A DNA stretch of 64,000 nt from Anniella stebbinsi (GCA_029215795.1 JARDYH010000003.1:10876001-10940000); one strand, 5' to 3'; positions 12,086 through 24,751 are shown, counted from the first letter of the stretch. Numbers and translations: made by a program. Notes: generated from the letters alone by a model not told the origin.

Positions 12086-12215
12086 CCGGGTTCGCAAGAC
12101 ACAACATGGCTAGATGCTGGGTTAACTGCTGGATTGTTTAGCCCCTAAACAACCTAGCACTCCAGATTTGTATGACACGCTAAGTAACCTTGTTAAGGAA
12201 CAGTGGAAGGGGTGT
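12068..12215 (+). repeat. Possible fragment of a fold-back DNA element
   Basis: 'GGGTTCGCAAGACACAACAT' resembles the GTTCGGACAACACAATAG ends seen at 6.7 kb, and 'TGTATGACACGCTAAGTAAC' looks like a partner. The match is partial and I cannot align the interior. Confidence 0.3.
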
Positions 12216-13166
12216 GTGCTGTAGCATGGTTTGCCTGTTGAGGACTGTTAGGCTTGAAGTATGTAGCAGTATTTAAGTATGTGCAAATGGTGGAGAAGTA
12301 GTCTTTTACTCCACTCAACACATGCAGCTCCCATTATGTGGGAAAAGACTCTTGTGAACATGTTGATCTTCTCATGCTCCTGGCATAATGTATGAACCCT
12401 TTCATTAAGAGAAAGCAGAATAGACTTGTGCAACCTGTATTGAGTGCCCAAGCCAGATCAATTGTAGCCAACCTTTCAATGGGAACAAGTAAAAAAAAAC
12501 CTGCTTCTACATCCCTATCATACTTTTAAACAATCTATTTCTAGGTAATCCTCTGTGCCTAAACTCTGAGTAAAGTGATTTTAAGAACATGCTGAATGTC
12601 AACCACATTTCTTCTCCCACAATTCTGTGGGAGAAGAACTTATTCAACCTTGAGAAAATAATAGACTGGACAATTACACTAATATCTTGTAGAAACAATA
12701 GGAATGTAGAAGTTGAAGGAAATTTGGTAATGCCAGGAATCTTCTGTCACTTTCATCCATTTACCCTGGCCTTAGAATCCAGTCAAGTAAATTCGCTAGA
12801 ACAACGTAAAGCAGATTGGAATTATGTGCCCATTAGGAAGACAATTTCTGCTTGGAAAATATGGGCAAACTCTTTCATAAGAGGATGGTGACTTTATATA
12901 GCACCATCAATGTGCATGGTGCTTTGCAGACTAACAAGGTGGGAAGGTCTCTGCCCCAAGGTGTTTACAAGCTAAATATTTCAAGGGAAGATGACACATG
13001 GATGGGAAGTATTTCTTCAGTTCACCTGCATGTACATAGCCTTCATTTCAGTAGAGGATGAGGACTGCCGGGGGGGTTGCCAAGTGCTTCATAGAAAAGC
13101 TGGGGGGTATCATGCAGTCAATAAGATCATAATTGATTTTATTGGATCTACTGAAATAAAATAAAA

Positions 13167-13208
<42 letters not shown>

Positions 13209-13674
13209 AAAAAAGCACTTACTTCTTCAAAATGGAGACACCTGAGCTACGCAAAGTTTAAAGGAAAATAGTAGTGTGGAGGAAGGTAAAGGACAAAAAA
13301 ATACCTAAAATGTTGTAAGAAGGGGATAGACAGGAAGCAACAGTTTAGCCTGCAGCATTCTTCTAGCCATTCTGCTCAGGAAGAAAACAAGGAATAGTCA
13401 ACACCAAATCATTTGAAAAGAAACCGAAGCTGAGCCAAGACAGCATACCAGAGCGGTAATCTTGACCTATAAGCTAGCTAGAATGTTTGGAAAATGCCTA
13501 ATTAATATCTTCGTAAGGATCAAGTTTGTGTTTATCCACTACCCCAGCAGTGTTTGTTTATTTATTTATTTAAATTAAAAACCCTCCCTATTGCACTCTG
13601 CCCATGGGCTTGACATTTGCTCAGTGCCTTCTTCGCCATAATGTGGCAGGTGAAGATATGTGCCTTTTAGAAAA
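12216..13674. other. No recognisable gene
   Basis: Unclassified sequence. The largest open frame (12589-12891,+) carries no recognisable domain. It includes the ATG microsatellite listed separately. Confidence 0.4.
13170..13205 (+). repeat. (ATG)n microsatellite
   Basis: About 12 uninterrupted GAT/ATG units. Confidence 0.95.
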
Positions 13675-13853
13675 GGGACTACAGCTCAGTGGTAGAAGTT
13701 TAATCTCTGGCATCCCCAGTTAAAAAATAAATGATCATATTGCAGGTGATGAGGAAAACATGTCTCTGTCCAAGACCCTGCCAGTCGAAGTAGAAAATTC
13801 TGGGGCTAGACAGACAAATCTTCTGACATGAGGCAGCATCCTATGTTCCCAGA
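13675..13853 (+). mobile_element. tRNA-Ala-derived SINE, internally deleted
   Basis: Starts with the A-box phrase CTACAGCTCAGTGGTAGAAG, then jumps to 'AATCTCTGGCATCCCCAGTT', so the anticodon arm and most of the B box are lost. The body carries on to the family tail 'GAGGCAGCATCCTATGTTCC'. Confidence 0.7.
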
Positions 13854-15300
13854 GGAAATTTAAGGGAGAAAATAAGGAGCTTAGACCTTTGAATGCTGAT
13901 ATACCCAAAATGAGTTATAAAGGAGGTAGCTATCCAGTATATTGATTTCTCTGAAAAATGAAAGAGTGGTTTGCTGCATATAAATAAATCAATAAAGCAT
14001 TCAGTCAGCCAATTTAAGTTGAAATGTTAGAATATATCTGGGAGGAAAATGGATCGAACTTTTCATTATGTGTTAATTTAAATGAAAACACAGCTTCACA
14101 AATAAAGGGCTTTTTCTGCCCTTTAGTGGGAGCTACTCATACAGGGCAGGCCACCATTATCCATGGATTTCCCCTCCAGGTTCAGCAGGGTTCGCCACCA
14201 GGGCACCCATGCGTGCACCTGCCAGAATTCTGCTGCCACTGTCACCAATTTCCTGTCCACCACCATGAGCACTTATTTCTTCCCTCCTCATCTCAGCAAC
14301 CCTAACAAGGGAGAAAGCAGAATTAGGTGACGACAGCAGCAGCGGCAGGCAAAGAGAGAGGAAGAAGAGGTGAGCACAGCGGTAGCAGTGGAAGGGAAAT
14401 TGTGAGTGGGAGGAAGAGGAGGCAGAGGGCAGGGCAGCATGGGGTGGGGACAGGAAATCATAGGCAAGGAGAGTGTGGCGGCGGAGAAAGGGGAATTGTG
14501 GCTGGCAGGAATAGGAGGGGAACGGAGCACAACACAGGAGGGGAGCACAAAATAGAGAATTCAGAGAAAGGGGCAGAAGAGAGAATCAGGGGGCAGAAGA
14601 GAGACCCCCCCCCATGGCAAATGTGCCTGTAGGCCCAGGAAAAAGCAACAAATGCACCTACCTACACAAAAATGTGGTGATACCTGAGCTACAGTGGCTT
14701 GGGAGTGGTGAGCTGCAACAGGTGTGCTCAGAGCTTTTAGGATCCAAGCCTAAGAAAATGTACTTAACGGAAACAGAGTGAGTGGCCCTATCTCCCTACC
14801 TGTTAACTTCTAGGTTTCTCTCAAGGACCCATCTAGAGCAAATGCAAGCCTCCATCGCACTGCCAAATGTCAAAAGTAACAATATAAGTGATAATGAAAC
14901 AGGCGGAATTATAATAGAAGGACCAGTGGGGGAATGTACTTGCAAGGTAGACAGCTTTTATATCAGAATTTTAAAAGTGACAAGAGACCTGTTTGAAATA
15001 TCATGGGAAATTTAAGTCTTGCAGCATTTGTAATGAAAATGAAGCCATTTATTATCTAGCTCTACCACTAGGGTGCATGGAGGTTCCACTGGGTTACTAA
15101 TGTGCTGCAATGCAGCACACTTGTTAATTTAATGCTTAACAATTCTGCAAAGAGCTTCTTCTTTTTTTAAAATGCCAACTGAAGGTAACATTTCATATAT
15201 CTGATGAAATATGCTTTGTCCCATGAACATTTGTATCACAATTAATGTTTTAAGACCTTACAGTGCCAGAGGGCTCTGTTTTTGCCACAACAGACTAGCA
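13854..15300. other. No gene; purine-rich segment at 14.31-14.60 kb
   Basis: The plus strand at about 14306-14605 is strongly purine-biased (GAGAGAGGAAGAAGAGG-type runs, with CAG and GGC triplets near its start). This gives long open frames of low-complexity Arg/Gly/Glu on one strand and Ser/Pro/Leu on the other, which I do not take as genes. The remainder is unclassified. Confidence 0.5.

Positions 15301-15302
<2 letters not shown>

Positions 15303-15358
<56 letters not shown>
15303..15358 (+). repeat. Compound (GT)n(GA)n microsatellite
   Basis: About 17 GT units followed directly by about 11 GA units. Confidence 0.95.
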
Positions 15359-15359
<1 letters not shown>

Positions 15360-16989
15360 ATTGGTCCAGTCCACAGGCTAGTAAATGGATATTAGTGGTC
15401 CCTAAGATTTGTTTATTTATTTAAAATATTTCTTGGCCACCTTTCAGGCCAGAAGCCCTCCCAGGGTGGCTTACAGCAAGATTACCAAAACTTGGTCATA
15501 CCTGGTGCAATAAAACTTGGTCATGCCTGGCACATCAACGAAGCTGCCACCTTTCTCTACCTCCCAAAGCCAGACGATACATTACCCAGAGTAAAATGGT
15601 AGAATTCTGCACTGAGCAGGACAATCTAGAAACTAACAGTGAACTCAGTGTCCAAGTACCTATCTTTATAAAGCCAAAATGGCACCCAAAGCAGACTTGG
15701 GAGAACCCAAAGGTTTGCACGAGTACAAAATGACTTTATAACACACGCCACAAGGGCGGAAACCATCAAAAACAGCCCAGTGAGACTGGACAAGCTTAGT
15801 GGGCATGGAATGAAGACTGTTAGGGGGGGACTGGGGAGAAATAGAGTATAGAGTATCCTGGGAAAAGGCACGGATGGATGGCACCCAAAAAAGCAACACT
15901 CCACAATGCAATATTCTGTGGCAGATCCCACTTGCTCTTTGTAATATGTAGTTTGTCTCAAATACCAGAGAAAGTGCATTGCTATGTAACTGCCCTGAGG
16001 CTCTGCATTCTAATATAAAATGATAAAACAGGTGCAGGCTTGTGTGCTGAAACCTATGATTTGAGAACAAGCCTAAATTGGAATACATTTCAACAGGCTT
16101 GACTCTCTCAGGAAGGTGTACCATGAAAAAGAAACAAACAATAAGGGATTTAATTGTGAAAGATCATGGGGCGGGGGGGGGGGGGGGTGAGAGAGAGAGA
16201 GAACAGGGTACTTAATTCCTTCCATTATTGGGATAATTTCTAACCATCTTTTGAAGAGCAGCACATTATTTCAAGTCTTCAGTTGACAGAAGTCATGAAA
16301 CACAGCAGAAAATGACAAGGTAACAGGATGTTAATGCAGAACACAGACTTTTCAAATGTAAGACTTCCATTATTCCAAGACAAAGCTATTCAGATAAATA
16401 CCAGCCAATTAATAACACTGATTTATTTATTATTTTTGTAAAAAAAAAATTACTAATGAACAGACCTAATTTTGCACAGGCTGGAATGGTCCTTAATTTG
16501 ATACAGTGAAACCTTCAAGCAAAGTTACACAGCTATCAGAGTTGGACACATTTAGTGGTGGTCACCCTGTCTTGAGTGAAGCCACAACCACTGGCACCCT
16601 AAGTGATCCCTACCACAGTGCGCCCCTACAGCCCCCTGAGGCAGGGGTCTGCCCATTCCATTTCCCTCAGGGGGGGGGGGCTGCCCCACAGTGGTGTGCA
16701 GGAGGCAGCCATGTAACCCTAACCCTTGGACTACTCCCTCATGGCTTCAAACTGTATCAACCGCAAAGCTATGCATTGGTCAGGGAACCTAATGACTGAA
16801 GCTGGTGCTGCAGGCTTCACACAGGCACATTTTTATTAATGAAAATTAATCAATGTGTTCTAAAAAACAAATAACCCCAAATTGCACACCTGTAGGGTCC
16901 CCCTTGGTATACATGCAAGTTTCAAATATCAAGCTGTCATGGTCTTGGTGCTATGCTGCTTAAAGAAAGATACACATCCTCTTTTATTA
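15359..16989. other. No recognisable gene
   Basis: A dispersed-repeat scrap lies at about 15408-15478 ('TTTATTTATTTAAAATATTT...CCAGGGTGGCTTACAGCAAG'), probably a SINE 3' end in reverse. A G-run (16171-16187) followed by a short GA run lies at 16.17-16.20 kb. Overlapping frames at 15535-16124(-) are open but featureless. Confidence 0.4.
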
Positions 16990-17192
16990 TAATTACAGTT
17001 ATATCCCACCTTTCTTCCAAAAAGCTCAAGGCGGCACACATAATTCTCACAGCAGCCCTGTGAGGTAGGTTAGGCTGCAAGAATTTGACTGGTCCAAGGT
17101 CACCCAGTGTGTTTCATGACTATGGGGGGGATTAAAACATGGGTTTCACCAGACCCAGGCTAACACTCTAACCTCTGTACCATACACAACAT
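16990..17192 (-). mobile_element. MIR-like SINE
   Basis: Inverse orientation of the window's commonest SINE: 'ATCCCACCTTTCTTCCAAAA', 'CAGCCCTGTGAGGTAGGTTA', 'GGTCACCCAGTGTGTTTCAT' and a degenerate B box ('ACATGGGTTTCACCAGACCC'). The tRNA-like head is near the high-coordinate end ('TCTAACCTCTGTACCATAC'). Confidence 0.75.
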
Positions 17193-17361
17193 CCCAGCAA
17201 GGATTTGCTTTCATTGTACATTTGCCATAACATCCATGACTAGAATACTTACCCATTCTATTTCAAATCACTTTTCTGCCTCCTAAAAGGAATCTTTTGT
17301 ATTCAGTTGATAATGGCCTTTGTAACCTAGCTACATAACTCACTTTTCAAGGGCCCTATAA

Positions 17362-17445
17362 ATCAGCCTTCCCCAACCTGGTGCCCTGTAGCAGTGCTAG
17401 GACACAACTCCCATAATTCCCCCTCTGTCAGCTATGCTGACTTGG
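17362..17445 (+). repeat. Fold-back repeat, 'CAACCTGGTGCCCT' family, half copy
   Basis: 'CAGCCTTCCCCAACCTGGTG' followed by 'CACAACTCCCATAATTCC' is the left arm of the family shown intact at 9.8 kb. The right arm is absent. Confidence 0.65.
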
Positions 17446-17639
17446 GGCAGGGGGCAAGTTTTTTTATATAGAGAGAAGCAGAAATAAATTGTGAATAGAA
17501 AACAAGTAGAAATGTGTCTAAACTGTGAAATCACGTGATATCGGTAGACAGTTTCTAAGGTTGCTTTTATTTCCCTTTCCACATGTTCCTAGTATGTGAC
17601 TAAATAGTATCGTATATCCTCCTTAGTCTCCTCCCTCTT

Positions 17640-17722
17640 TTTGCTGAATGGGTTGCCTTGTGCTGTTTAACACCTACATGAAACCACTGGAGGAAGTAAT
17701 GCAGAGGGAAGGCTTAAAACAC

Positions 17723-17725
<3 letters not shown>
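17640..17725 (+). mobile_element. L2 LINE reverse-transcriptase scrap
   Basis: Plus-strand translation gives VLFNTYMKPLEEVMQREG, matching the 'MLFNIYMKPLGE' segment of the L2 RT at 30.2 kb. This stretch lies just after the PQG motif in L2 RT. The fragment is cut off by the CT microsatellite. Confidence 0.65.

Positions 17726-17761
<36 letters not shown>
17726..17761 (+). repeat. (CT)n microsatellite
   Basis: About 18 TC units. The Arg/Glu-repeat tail of the open frame 17723-18112(-) is simply this repeat translated. Confidence 0.95.
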
Positions 17762-17764
<3 letters not shown>

Positions 17765-19689
17765 CCTACTCATCCCAGGAAGGCTGTCTTTATTGGGGAC
17801 AGGCAATAGGCTGGATCTATCGGCTAGCGGAATAGATTTTTCCGCCCCCCTGCATACATTACGAAACTGCTTTGGAGGGTTGGAGCACCCTCCAGAACAG
17901 ATTTGGGGTGGCGGGGAGTCCCACAGCATGAGCAAAGTCCCATTGTGTGATTTTTGGTCCAACCCAATGTCTGCACGTGCTTCAAGAACACTGCACTCTG
18001 TGTACATTTTTGCGTTGGTTTTGTCACAAAAGTTGCTCTGGGAACCCGTGAGCTCCCCCCACCCCCAGCTTTTAATATAAATACCAATGAACTCTTTAAC
18101 AAAAAACAACAACTCATATGCTGAATGTTATCACCACACTGCAAACACTTCCCATTTAATATGATAAAGTATCTTAATACCAAACCTATTCTCTTCTGAA
18201 TCGATGTTTACTGTGAGTCAAGCTAATGAAAGAAATGTGACAGCAAACTCAAGTTTTAGACCCAAGCCCACATGGTTCAGCCAACACTATTTGTGCAATC
18301 TCTGTGAATGCACATTAACTTAACATGTATTGCTAGAGACTGACTCTCACAATCAAGATTCATTTGGAAGGTATTTACCACCATAACCCATTAATAAGAA
18401 AGCAGCAAAATTTATTTAAAATGCCGTGTTTAGCCTCCTGATGAGGTCAAGCAGAAACCAAAAAAAAGTCAGAACCAAAATTAGAAAAATAAACACATGA
18501 ACAAACAGTTGGCGAGAGGTTTTTAAGTTGTCTGATCACATCTCTCTTCCTCACAGACATAATACAGGAGAGACAGTGCATTTCTTCAGTATTCCTCTTC
18601 CAGACAAGCTTTCAAAGGCTTTCAATATTTTAAAAATACACATTTATAATTGATATATGCACATTTTAAAAATTATGGCTGCTTTCCTCAAAGACTTGCA
18701 ACAGAGAGAAACCACATTGACAGACTGCTACGAACATATTTAACTCAAGAATGATATGCATTTTGCACGGCGCACACATGGTACAGTCCTCCCATAGGAA
18801 TGCATCTCAGAATGCATGCTGGGATTCACTGTTTGAAAGCTCTGCTTGTGGAAACTATACATGGTGTCTTAAAGGTGTGTGACCAAGTCTTTTCTTCCAT
18901 CTGGTTTTCCATGCACTTAAAACTTTTGGAAGGCATGGCAGACTCCCCACCCACTGTGGACTTTGAGGGCATGTGATACTTACTTACCAAGACGAAGATC
19001 CGTTAAGGTGTGGGGGGAATTGAAGTTTAATGTGGTTAGAAAGTGGGTGTGGTATTTAATGCTGAAGGAATGTGAAAGGACCAGAACACCTCTTTGCCCT
19101 TTTATGGTCAGGGTTCCATAAATGCATTCTCCAGCTGCAGGTAGATCTATTAATCTGGAGAATACAAAGTGAGGGTGAGAGGCACTCAGAAGCAGCAAGA
19201 CTCTTCCTTGCTCCAAAGCATCTCTGAACTACTGTGTGACAGCCGGCAAAGGCCCTGCCCTGTTTCTCCCAGGCAAAGAGAAATGGGGAGTCTTGTTCAT
19301 GCAGTTGTACTGAGCTTCAAAGGTTCTTTTTGAGCCTCCAAAGCTCAACATGATGTCAGTGAAGTACAGGAGGAGCAAAGCTGGTGGTGACCACAATAGT
19401 TGGCCTTGTAATTTGTAAGACCTGCCAATGGCTGTCTCCTAAAGCACCTCTTCCACTTTAAAAAAAGAAGATCCGGTCACTGTCAAAGCTATTCTCTTGC
19501 CCTTCCATCTCTGGCAGGCCTGGGTAGTTTGCCTTGCCCAGCAAAACTAAAGAGTTCAAAGATAGGCATGAAACTCCATGAAACTGATCACTTTGGTCCA
19601 TTTCCAGAAGACAGTCAATGATGGGATTAAATTTTCTCCCATAGAAAAGCATTTCACATTGTTTGGGTTACTACTGTGAAGGCCTTGCT
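17762..19689. other. No recognisable gene
   Basis: Unclassified sequence with only chance frames. Nothing in 18.2-19.6 kb resembles a repeat that I know. Confidence 0.4.
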
Positions 19690-19790
19690 CTTACAGCAAA
19701 ATCCTATACATGTCTACTCAGAAATAAGTCCCACTGAGTTCAATGGAGCTTATGCCAAAGTAAGTGCTTACAGGACTGCATTGTTAATAG
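19690..19790. mobile_element. Short palindromic MITE, 'TAAGTCCCATTGA' family
   Basis: 'AAATCCTATACATGTCTACT' and 'AGAAATAAGTCCCACTGAGT' are followed by their inverse ('TTCAATGGAGCTTATGCC' and 'CTTACAGGACTGCAT'). This is an approximately 95-bp fold-back unit with no coding capacity, present at least six times in the window. Confidence 0.75.
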
Positions 19791-20961
19791 ATTTTAATCC
19801 AACATTGCACTTTCAGCAAAGTCTGGCAGATCTCAAAGGCAGGCTGGGAGAAAATGCAGACCATTCTGCAGATACTGCAAGACATTCAAGGGTACCTACA
19901 GCAAACCTTAAAGACTAATCATAGGATAACTGTCCCTCTTCGAAGAATTCCCCAGACATAATAATATCTGAGGAGCCAGGAGCTGTCACATTTGATGACT
20001 GGTGGTATACAGTAAATGTTTTTTAAAAAAAGCAAGCACAGATTTAGTTACTCTGATAATGTAAGCTGGACAAAACCAAGTAGACTATGGAGCACTGTTT
20101 ATTGTGTTCTCTTATGAATTATAGCAGACAGGGATACTTAAGGAGGTGGAATTTAAGACCAATGGAATTCGATTCTTCTTTTGCCAGCTTCTTGACGCTG
20201 GGATATTGAATAAATAAATGCATACACTTGCTTCTCTTTCCTATTGCTATGAAATTAATTAATTGGTACAGAGACAAATGGCTATCTAACATACATTCCT
20301 TGCAATATTGCCTTTCTGGCTAGTGTAAGTCTGGCCCTAGTTTGTAGGTTTTCTGAGAAAGGCAGGATGAAAAGGAACCTTTGTTCCTCTTGAGTGGCAT
20401 TCTTACCCACAGAATGGAACTTCTGTAGTTGGAGAGGAAAACATCTTCCATTCTGAATTCCAAGTTTTATTTTTGCTATAGATCAAGCAGTTAAACAGTG
20501 AAGAGCACTGTCTAGCAAACCATCTAGCAAACACCCTTAACCATTTCCAGGAACTGGGACGACAGGCCACCTGTAAGTCATAGAACTACAGGAGATAGAA
20601 ATATATTTTTGCAAAATTGGAACAAGCAGAGTCAGCCTCATCATAAATGCATATAGATCAACCTATGCTAAACCACACATCTTAAGCAATTTAACATGCA
20701 TAACATTTTATATTCATGCTGCACATCGAAATAAATGAAAAGGTTATACGGAATCTGCCAAGAGAATCATTGTTTCACAGGGATCATTGTTTCTAGTAGC
20801 CAGCGAGTCTCAGTTTTCTTACTTTCTATTCTACTGAGACAAATGTACTGTGGCATTTTTGAATTTGCTGCCCAGCAATGGGGGATTTAATAGCGGTGGA
20901 AAGTTGGGCAGTAATACGTGTCTATTTGAAACAACAAGACCCCTCTAAACCATAATGATAA
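19791..20961. other. No recognisable gene
   Basis: Unclassified AT-rich DNA. Confidence 0.45.
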
Positions 20962-21660
20962 AATCATAGACTTGGTGGATACCTTAGAGGTAATCTAGGG
21001 CAACCCCGTGTTCAATTTAGGGTCTGCAGCACAGGATGCAACCATGGCACCCTTTACAGATGACCTCCAGCTTTTGCTTTAATGCCACCAAGCAAAGAAG
21101 AGTTCACCACCTCCTGAGGCAGACTGTTCCACTGTTGAAAAGCTCTCACCGTTAGGAAATTTATCCTAACATAAATCCAAAATGGGCTTCCCTGCAATTT
21201 CCACCCATTGGTTCTAGTCCTGCCCTTTGGAGCAACAGAAAACAAGTATTCTCCATTTTCTGTCCTTCAAATGTCTGAAAACAACTACCACATCTTCTCT
21301 TAACCTTGTCTTCTCTAAGCTAAACAAACCCAGACGCTCCTCATAAGGCATGGTTTCCAAACTTATCTCCACTCTGATCACCACCTCTGGGCATGTTCCA
21401 TTTGGTCAATGTCCCCCTTAAAATGCAGTGCCCAGAACTGGACACAATACTCCAAAATGTGGCCTTACGAGCACCAAATACAGTGGAATTATTACTTCCT
21501 GTGATTTGGACACTAAGCTTTGTTAATGCAGCCTAAGATTGAATTATCTTTAGTAGCCATATCACTACTAATAAACTCTTTTCATACGTAATGCTGCCAA
21601 GCCAGATCTCTCCCTTTCATTTTTTGTACCTAAACACAGGACTTTACATGCAGCTTGTTG
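20962..21660 (-). mobile_element. CR1 LINE 3' region
   Basis: Inverse of CR1 hallmarks in order: the tail 'ATCATAGACTTGGTGGATAC', 'GAGTTCACCACCTCCTGAGG', 'GGTTCTAGTCCTGCCCTTTG', 'CTTCTCTAAGCTAAACAAAC', 'CTCCTCATAAGGCATGGTTT' and 'CAGAACTGGACACAATACTC'. The 63-codon minus frame at 21054-21245 is the translated tail (...FQQWNSLPQEVV...), not a host gene. About 700 bp is kept, with many changes, so the copy is old. Confidence 0.8.
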
Positions 21661-22167
21661 GTAATGCTGCATCAAGCACAAAACGTTTTGAAAGAGACAA
21701 TCTGCTTCTCTGTGCCACCAGAGGCTTTAATGAAAATGTATTCCTCCTATGGTAAACTAACAACTAGTTCTTCAGGATTTAGTACAGCTGCCCACATTAT
21801 GGGTGCTGCAACCCTCTGGTGAGAGTGAACAAACCCAACCTTCAAGATGCAGAAGATATCAGCGGAAAGTGTGTCCCAACACTTGCAAAATAATCCTCCC
21901 CTGCTCCCGTGTTGATAGGGGGGGTTGGGCTATTGCATTGGCAAGGCGGCCAAAACAACTCATCTGCACAGCAGCAAAACCAGTAAACCCTCCACCTCTC
22001 TCAACAATGCAACAGAATTCGTTATTTATCGCATTTACAGACCACCATTCTAAAAGATTCTCTGGGCAGCTTGCAGCTTTTAAGAAGTTTTCAAATCAAC
22101 AATAAAAAATACACCAGCCAAGGTTATGGACCCGTCTTGGTTTTGCTCCTATCTCGCAAGTCTTTAA
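21661..22167. other. No recognisable gene
   Basis: Unclassified. A scrap of the 'TTATTTATCGCATTTACAGA' dispersed repeat lies at about 22021-22075. Confidence 0.4.
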
Positions 22168-22262
22168 GGCTGCAATCTAATATATACTTACCTGGGAGTA
22201 AGTCCCATTGAACTCAATGGAACTTACTTATAAGTAGGCACGTCTAGGATTGCACTGCAAGT
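22168..22262. mobile_element. Short palindromic MITE, 'TAAGTCCCATTGA' family, best copy
   Basis: 'TGCAATCTAATATATACTTA' and 'GAGTAAGTCCCATTGAACTC' are followed by the inverse 'AATGGAACTTACTTATAAGT' and 'CTAGGATTGCACTGC'. The two arms pair almost throughout. It is the clearest copy of the family. Confidence 0.85.
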
Positions 22263-22294
22263 CTCTGAACAGCTTTAATTTCTGTTTCCTCTTT

Positions 22295-22397
22295 CAGTTG
22301 AGGTTCCTCAGGGTTTAGTTCTTGGCACCATTCCCTTCACTCTTGATATGCTACCTATTTGTAATCTGATTACTTCTTATGGCTTGCAATATCACTT
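22295..22397 (+). mobile_element. L2-like LINE RT fragment (PQG motif)
   Basis: Plus-strand translation gives 'VPQGLVLGTIPFTLDMLPIC' and on to 'LQYHFYK'. The PQG...LG and 'HFY' blocks are RT motifs, and the fragment stops just where the catalytic F/YADD would follow. It abuts a SINE at about 22400. Confidence 0.65.
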
Positions 22398-22399
22398 TT

Positions 22400-22600
22400 A
22401 CAAGAGAGCAAAACAAAGTGTTGAATTGGGGAAATCTGGGTTCAAGTCCCCACTTAGCTATGAAACTCACTGGGTGCCTGACTCTCGGCCTAACCTACCT
22501 CACAAGGTTCTTGTGAAGATAGAATGGACAGGAGGAGGATCATGTACACCACCTTGGACTGCTTGAAGGTAAAGACAGGATATAAATGTAAGAAATTAAA
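22400..22600 (+). mobile_element. MIR-like SINE, near full length
   Basis: The B box and neighbours 'CTGGGTTCAAGTCCCCACTT', then 'TGAAACTCACTGGGTGCCTG', 'CTCTCGGCCTAACCTACCTC', 'GAGGATCATGTACACCACCT' and the end 'GGATATAAATGTAAG' follow the family order. It is the fullest copy together with those at 30.6 and 58.0 kb. Confidence 0.8.
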
Positions 22601-24751
22601 AATAAATACACCACTGATAGCCACTAGAGGCATGAATACAGGGAAACACATTAATTTCGGAACCCAGTTTGCTTCAGTCTGCTTCAGGAAAAACCAGCTT
22701 CGTTTCAGATTCAAAGCAGGGCCTCACTTCAGTATTCCGAAGCTTCAGACATCTCCACATTGAGGGTTTGGGGGGGGGCTCCCCCCTCAGCCCCTTTCAG
22801 GAGGCAGACTTTATGCGAGTCAATAGAGACAGTGCTGTGTCCCTTGACTTGAACAACAGGAAACTTAAGGCTCTGAAGATGCATGTATCAATGGGCAGCT
22901 ATCAAGGCCCAGATGAATGCACACATTGGAGCTTTGACGGCTGCCCCAATAACCTACTAAGTTCCAAAGCAGGTCCAAAGTTTTAGGACAAGCCTGCTTA
23001 GTTTCAGACCCTTATGGCTAGATGCACTTTGCTCTTGAGGAGGCCTGAATAGCTTCAAAGCAGCCCACTTTGGTTTGGTGATCCAAAGCAGATGCATACT
23101 CCGATATCCAAGCAATATGTTCTGTTTTCTCTTCCTCAACATTTGTACTCCCAACTGTATTACGGCTACTTTTTCCCAGGGTGTTGGATCATTACCTCAA
23201 CTTCTTACTTCTTATTACACGGAAGATGGGATTTGTGTTTCCCTTATAAAGTTTAGGGGGTCTAAACCTTCACCTTTCCCTTGTTTTTGTCTTTTAATCT
23301 ATGATCACTGAGTTTGCACAAAGCAACAACTCCCAAACAGGGGTTGCATATTCAAAACTGCAGCAGCACACATGCCACATGTGTCACAGCCTCATCCACG
23401 GTGCGCTGTCATGCCATGCAAACCGTGCCACTAACTATTGCCAGTTTCATCAGCCTCCTGCCTCCCAGCTTAAGTCTATTATCTCTATTCTTACCTCTTT
23501 TGCCCACCTAATTCTCTTTCTTCCTGCATTAATCACGATACACCTCTGAATTTCCCCTTCACTGGCTTCTTTTATTGTTTTGTGTTCAATTTAAACTATT
23601 ATTTCTAACTTTTAAGTCTCTTCATAGCCTTGCCCCCATACCAATATTCATTGCTTTCTCTCTATTTTCCTACTCAGTCTCTCCATTCGTTAAACATGAA
23701 TCTTCCTATTAAGCCACAACACCTTCATGCTATTTCTCACCTTCTGTGTAGTTTCTCACTCACAACTTTTCACGCATGAAATTCTCTCCCTTTAAATATT
23801 CTGTTCCCCCTCCCCCCCCCCCCCCGGCAATGTCCTGCGTTAATTGTTTTGGGGGAAACTCAGCTTCTCATTCCTTCTTGATGTTTTCCTTAAACTTTTG
23901 ATTCTTTTCTTACTCATAAGTTAATTGTTGGATTTACATAGTAATTCAGTTATTAGACATTCAGTGCTTAGGCAGGTTAATTACTTTAATTCTTCTGCTT
24001 TTTAAGACTTCTCTGATTAGGGAAAAGTCCTCTCTTTTTGTCCCATTTTTTTTTAACTGTGAGCCTGTAGGCAGGGACTTGATCCTTATATTTTGTACAA
24101 TGCCTGGTATGTTTTAGATGTTTTTATAAATAATAAGTGATAATTATTATGTGTTACAGCCTTTTTCCTGCTGGTCACCAGAATGTACGGCTCCCACTGG
24201 CCTATTCTTCGTTGTGGTGATTTGAGTAGTAATTATCTCTAGGCAACAAAAAAGATAAACTCTTCCTCATCTTTCTGTGCTTTGTGCCATGCTTTCTTAA
24301 TTTTCTAACCTTAAATACTTTGAAAACCCAAGACAGAAACACATACATAGCCTCTAGAAGCCAGAGAAAAGCAGCTATGCTCGGAGAGCTAAACATGCAT
24401 TTAGCATGGATGATACCACAGCTCAGCACTTTGCTGGCTAAATATGTCTGCTTCTTCCTGACCTGGCATTAAAGATAGGATGAAAAAGATTGGAATTTGC
24501 CATAGTACACGGCTGCATTATCCCAGCCAGAGAACTACAGAAACCCATTTTTCCTACAAAGAATATAAACTTCTCAGGTTTGTAGTAATGGCCCATGGAC
24601 CACAATTCGCAGTAAGAGCCTATGGAACAAATTGGGGGGGGGGCATTTTTGTACATTGCTTTGAGTGCTCTTGAATCAGGGCCAAAATGGCAACTCAAAT
24701 CTTATAAAACGACACAAAAAGTACTTACTGTCACAAATGAACAGACAAGCT
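22601..24751. other. No recognisable gene
   Basis: The segment 22650-23100 is rich in the phrases 'AAGCTTC', 'CAAAGCAG' and 'TTTCAGA' in both orientations, so it may be a decayed repeat. 23.3-24.2 kb is pyrimidine-rich, including a C-run at 23811-23825. No coding signal is seen. Confidence 0.4.

Noticed and set aside
13170..13205. CRISPR-like or other regular arrays
   Set aside because: All regular repeats in the window are micro- or minisatellites. No spaced identical repeats with unique spacers are present.
15535..16124. Overlapping minus-strand open frames of 61-152 codons
   Set aside because: No domain, no conserved composition, no splice context, and the frames compete with one another. 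Expected by chance at this length in 64 kb.
17723..18112. 129-codon minus-strand frame ending in an Arg/Glu repeat
   Set aside because: The repeat end is the CT microsatellite translated; the rest has no features.
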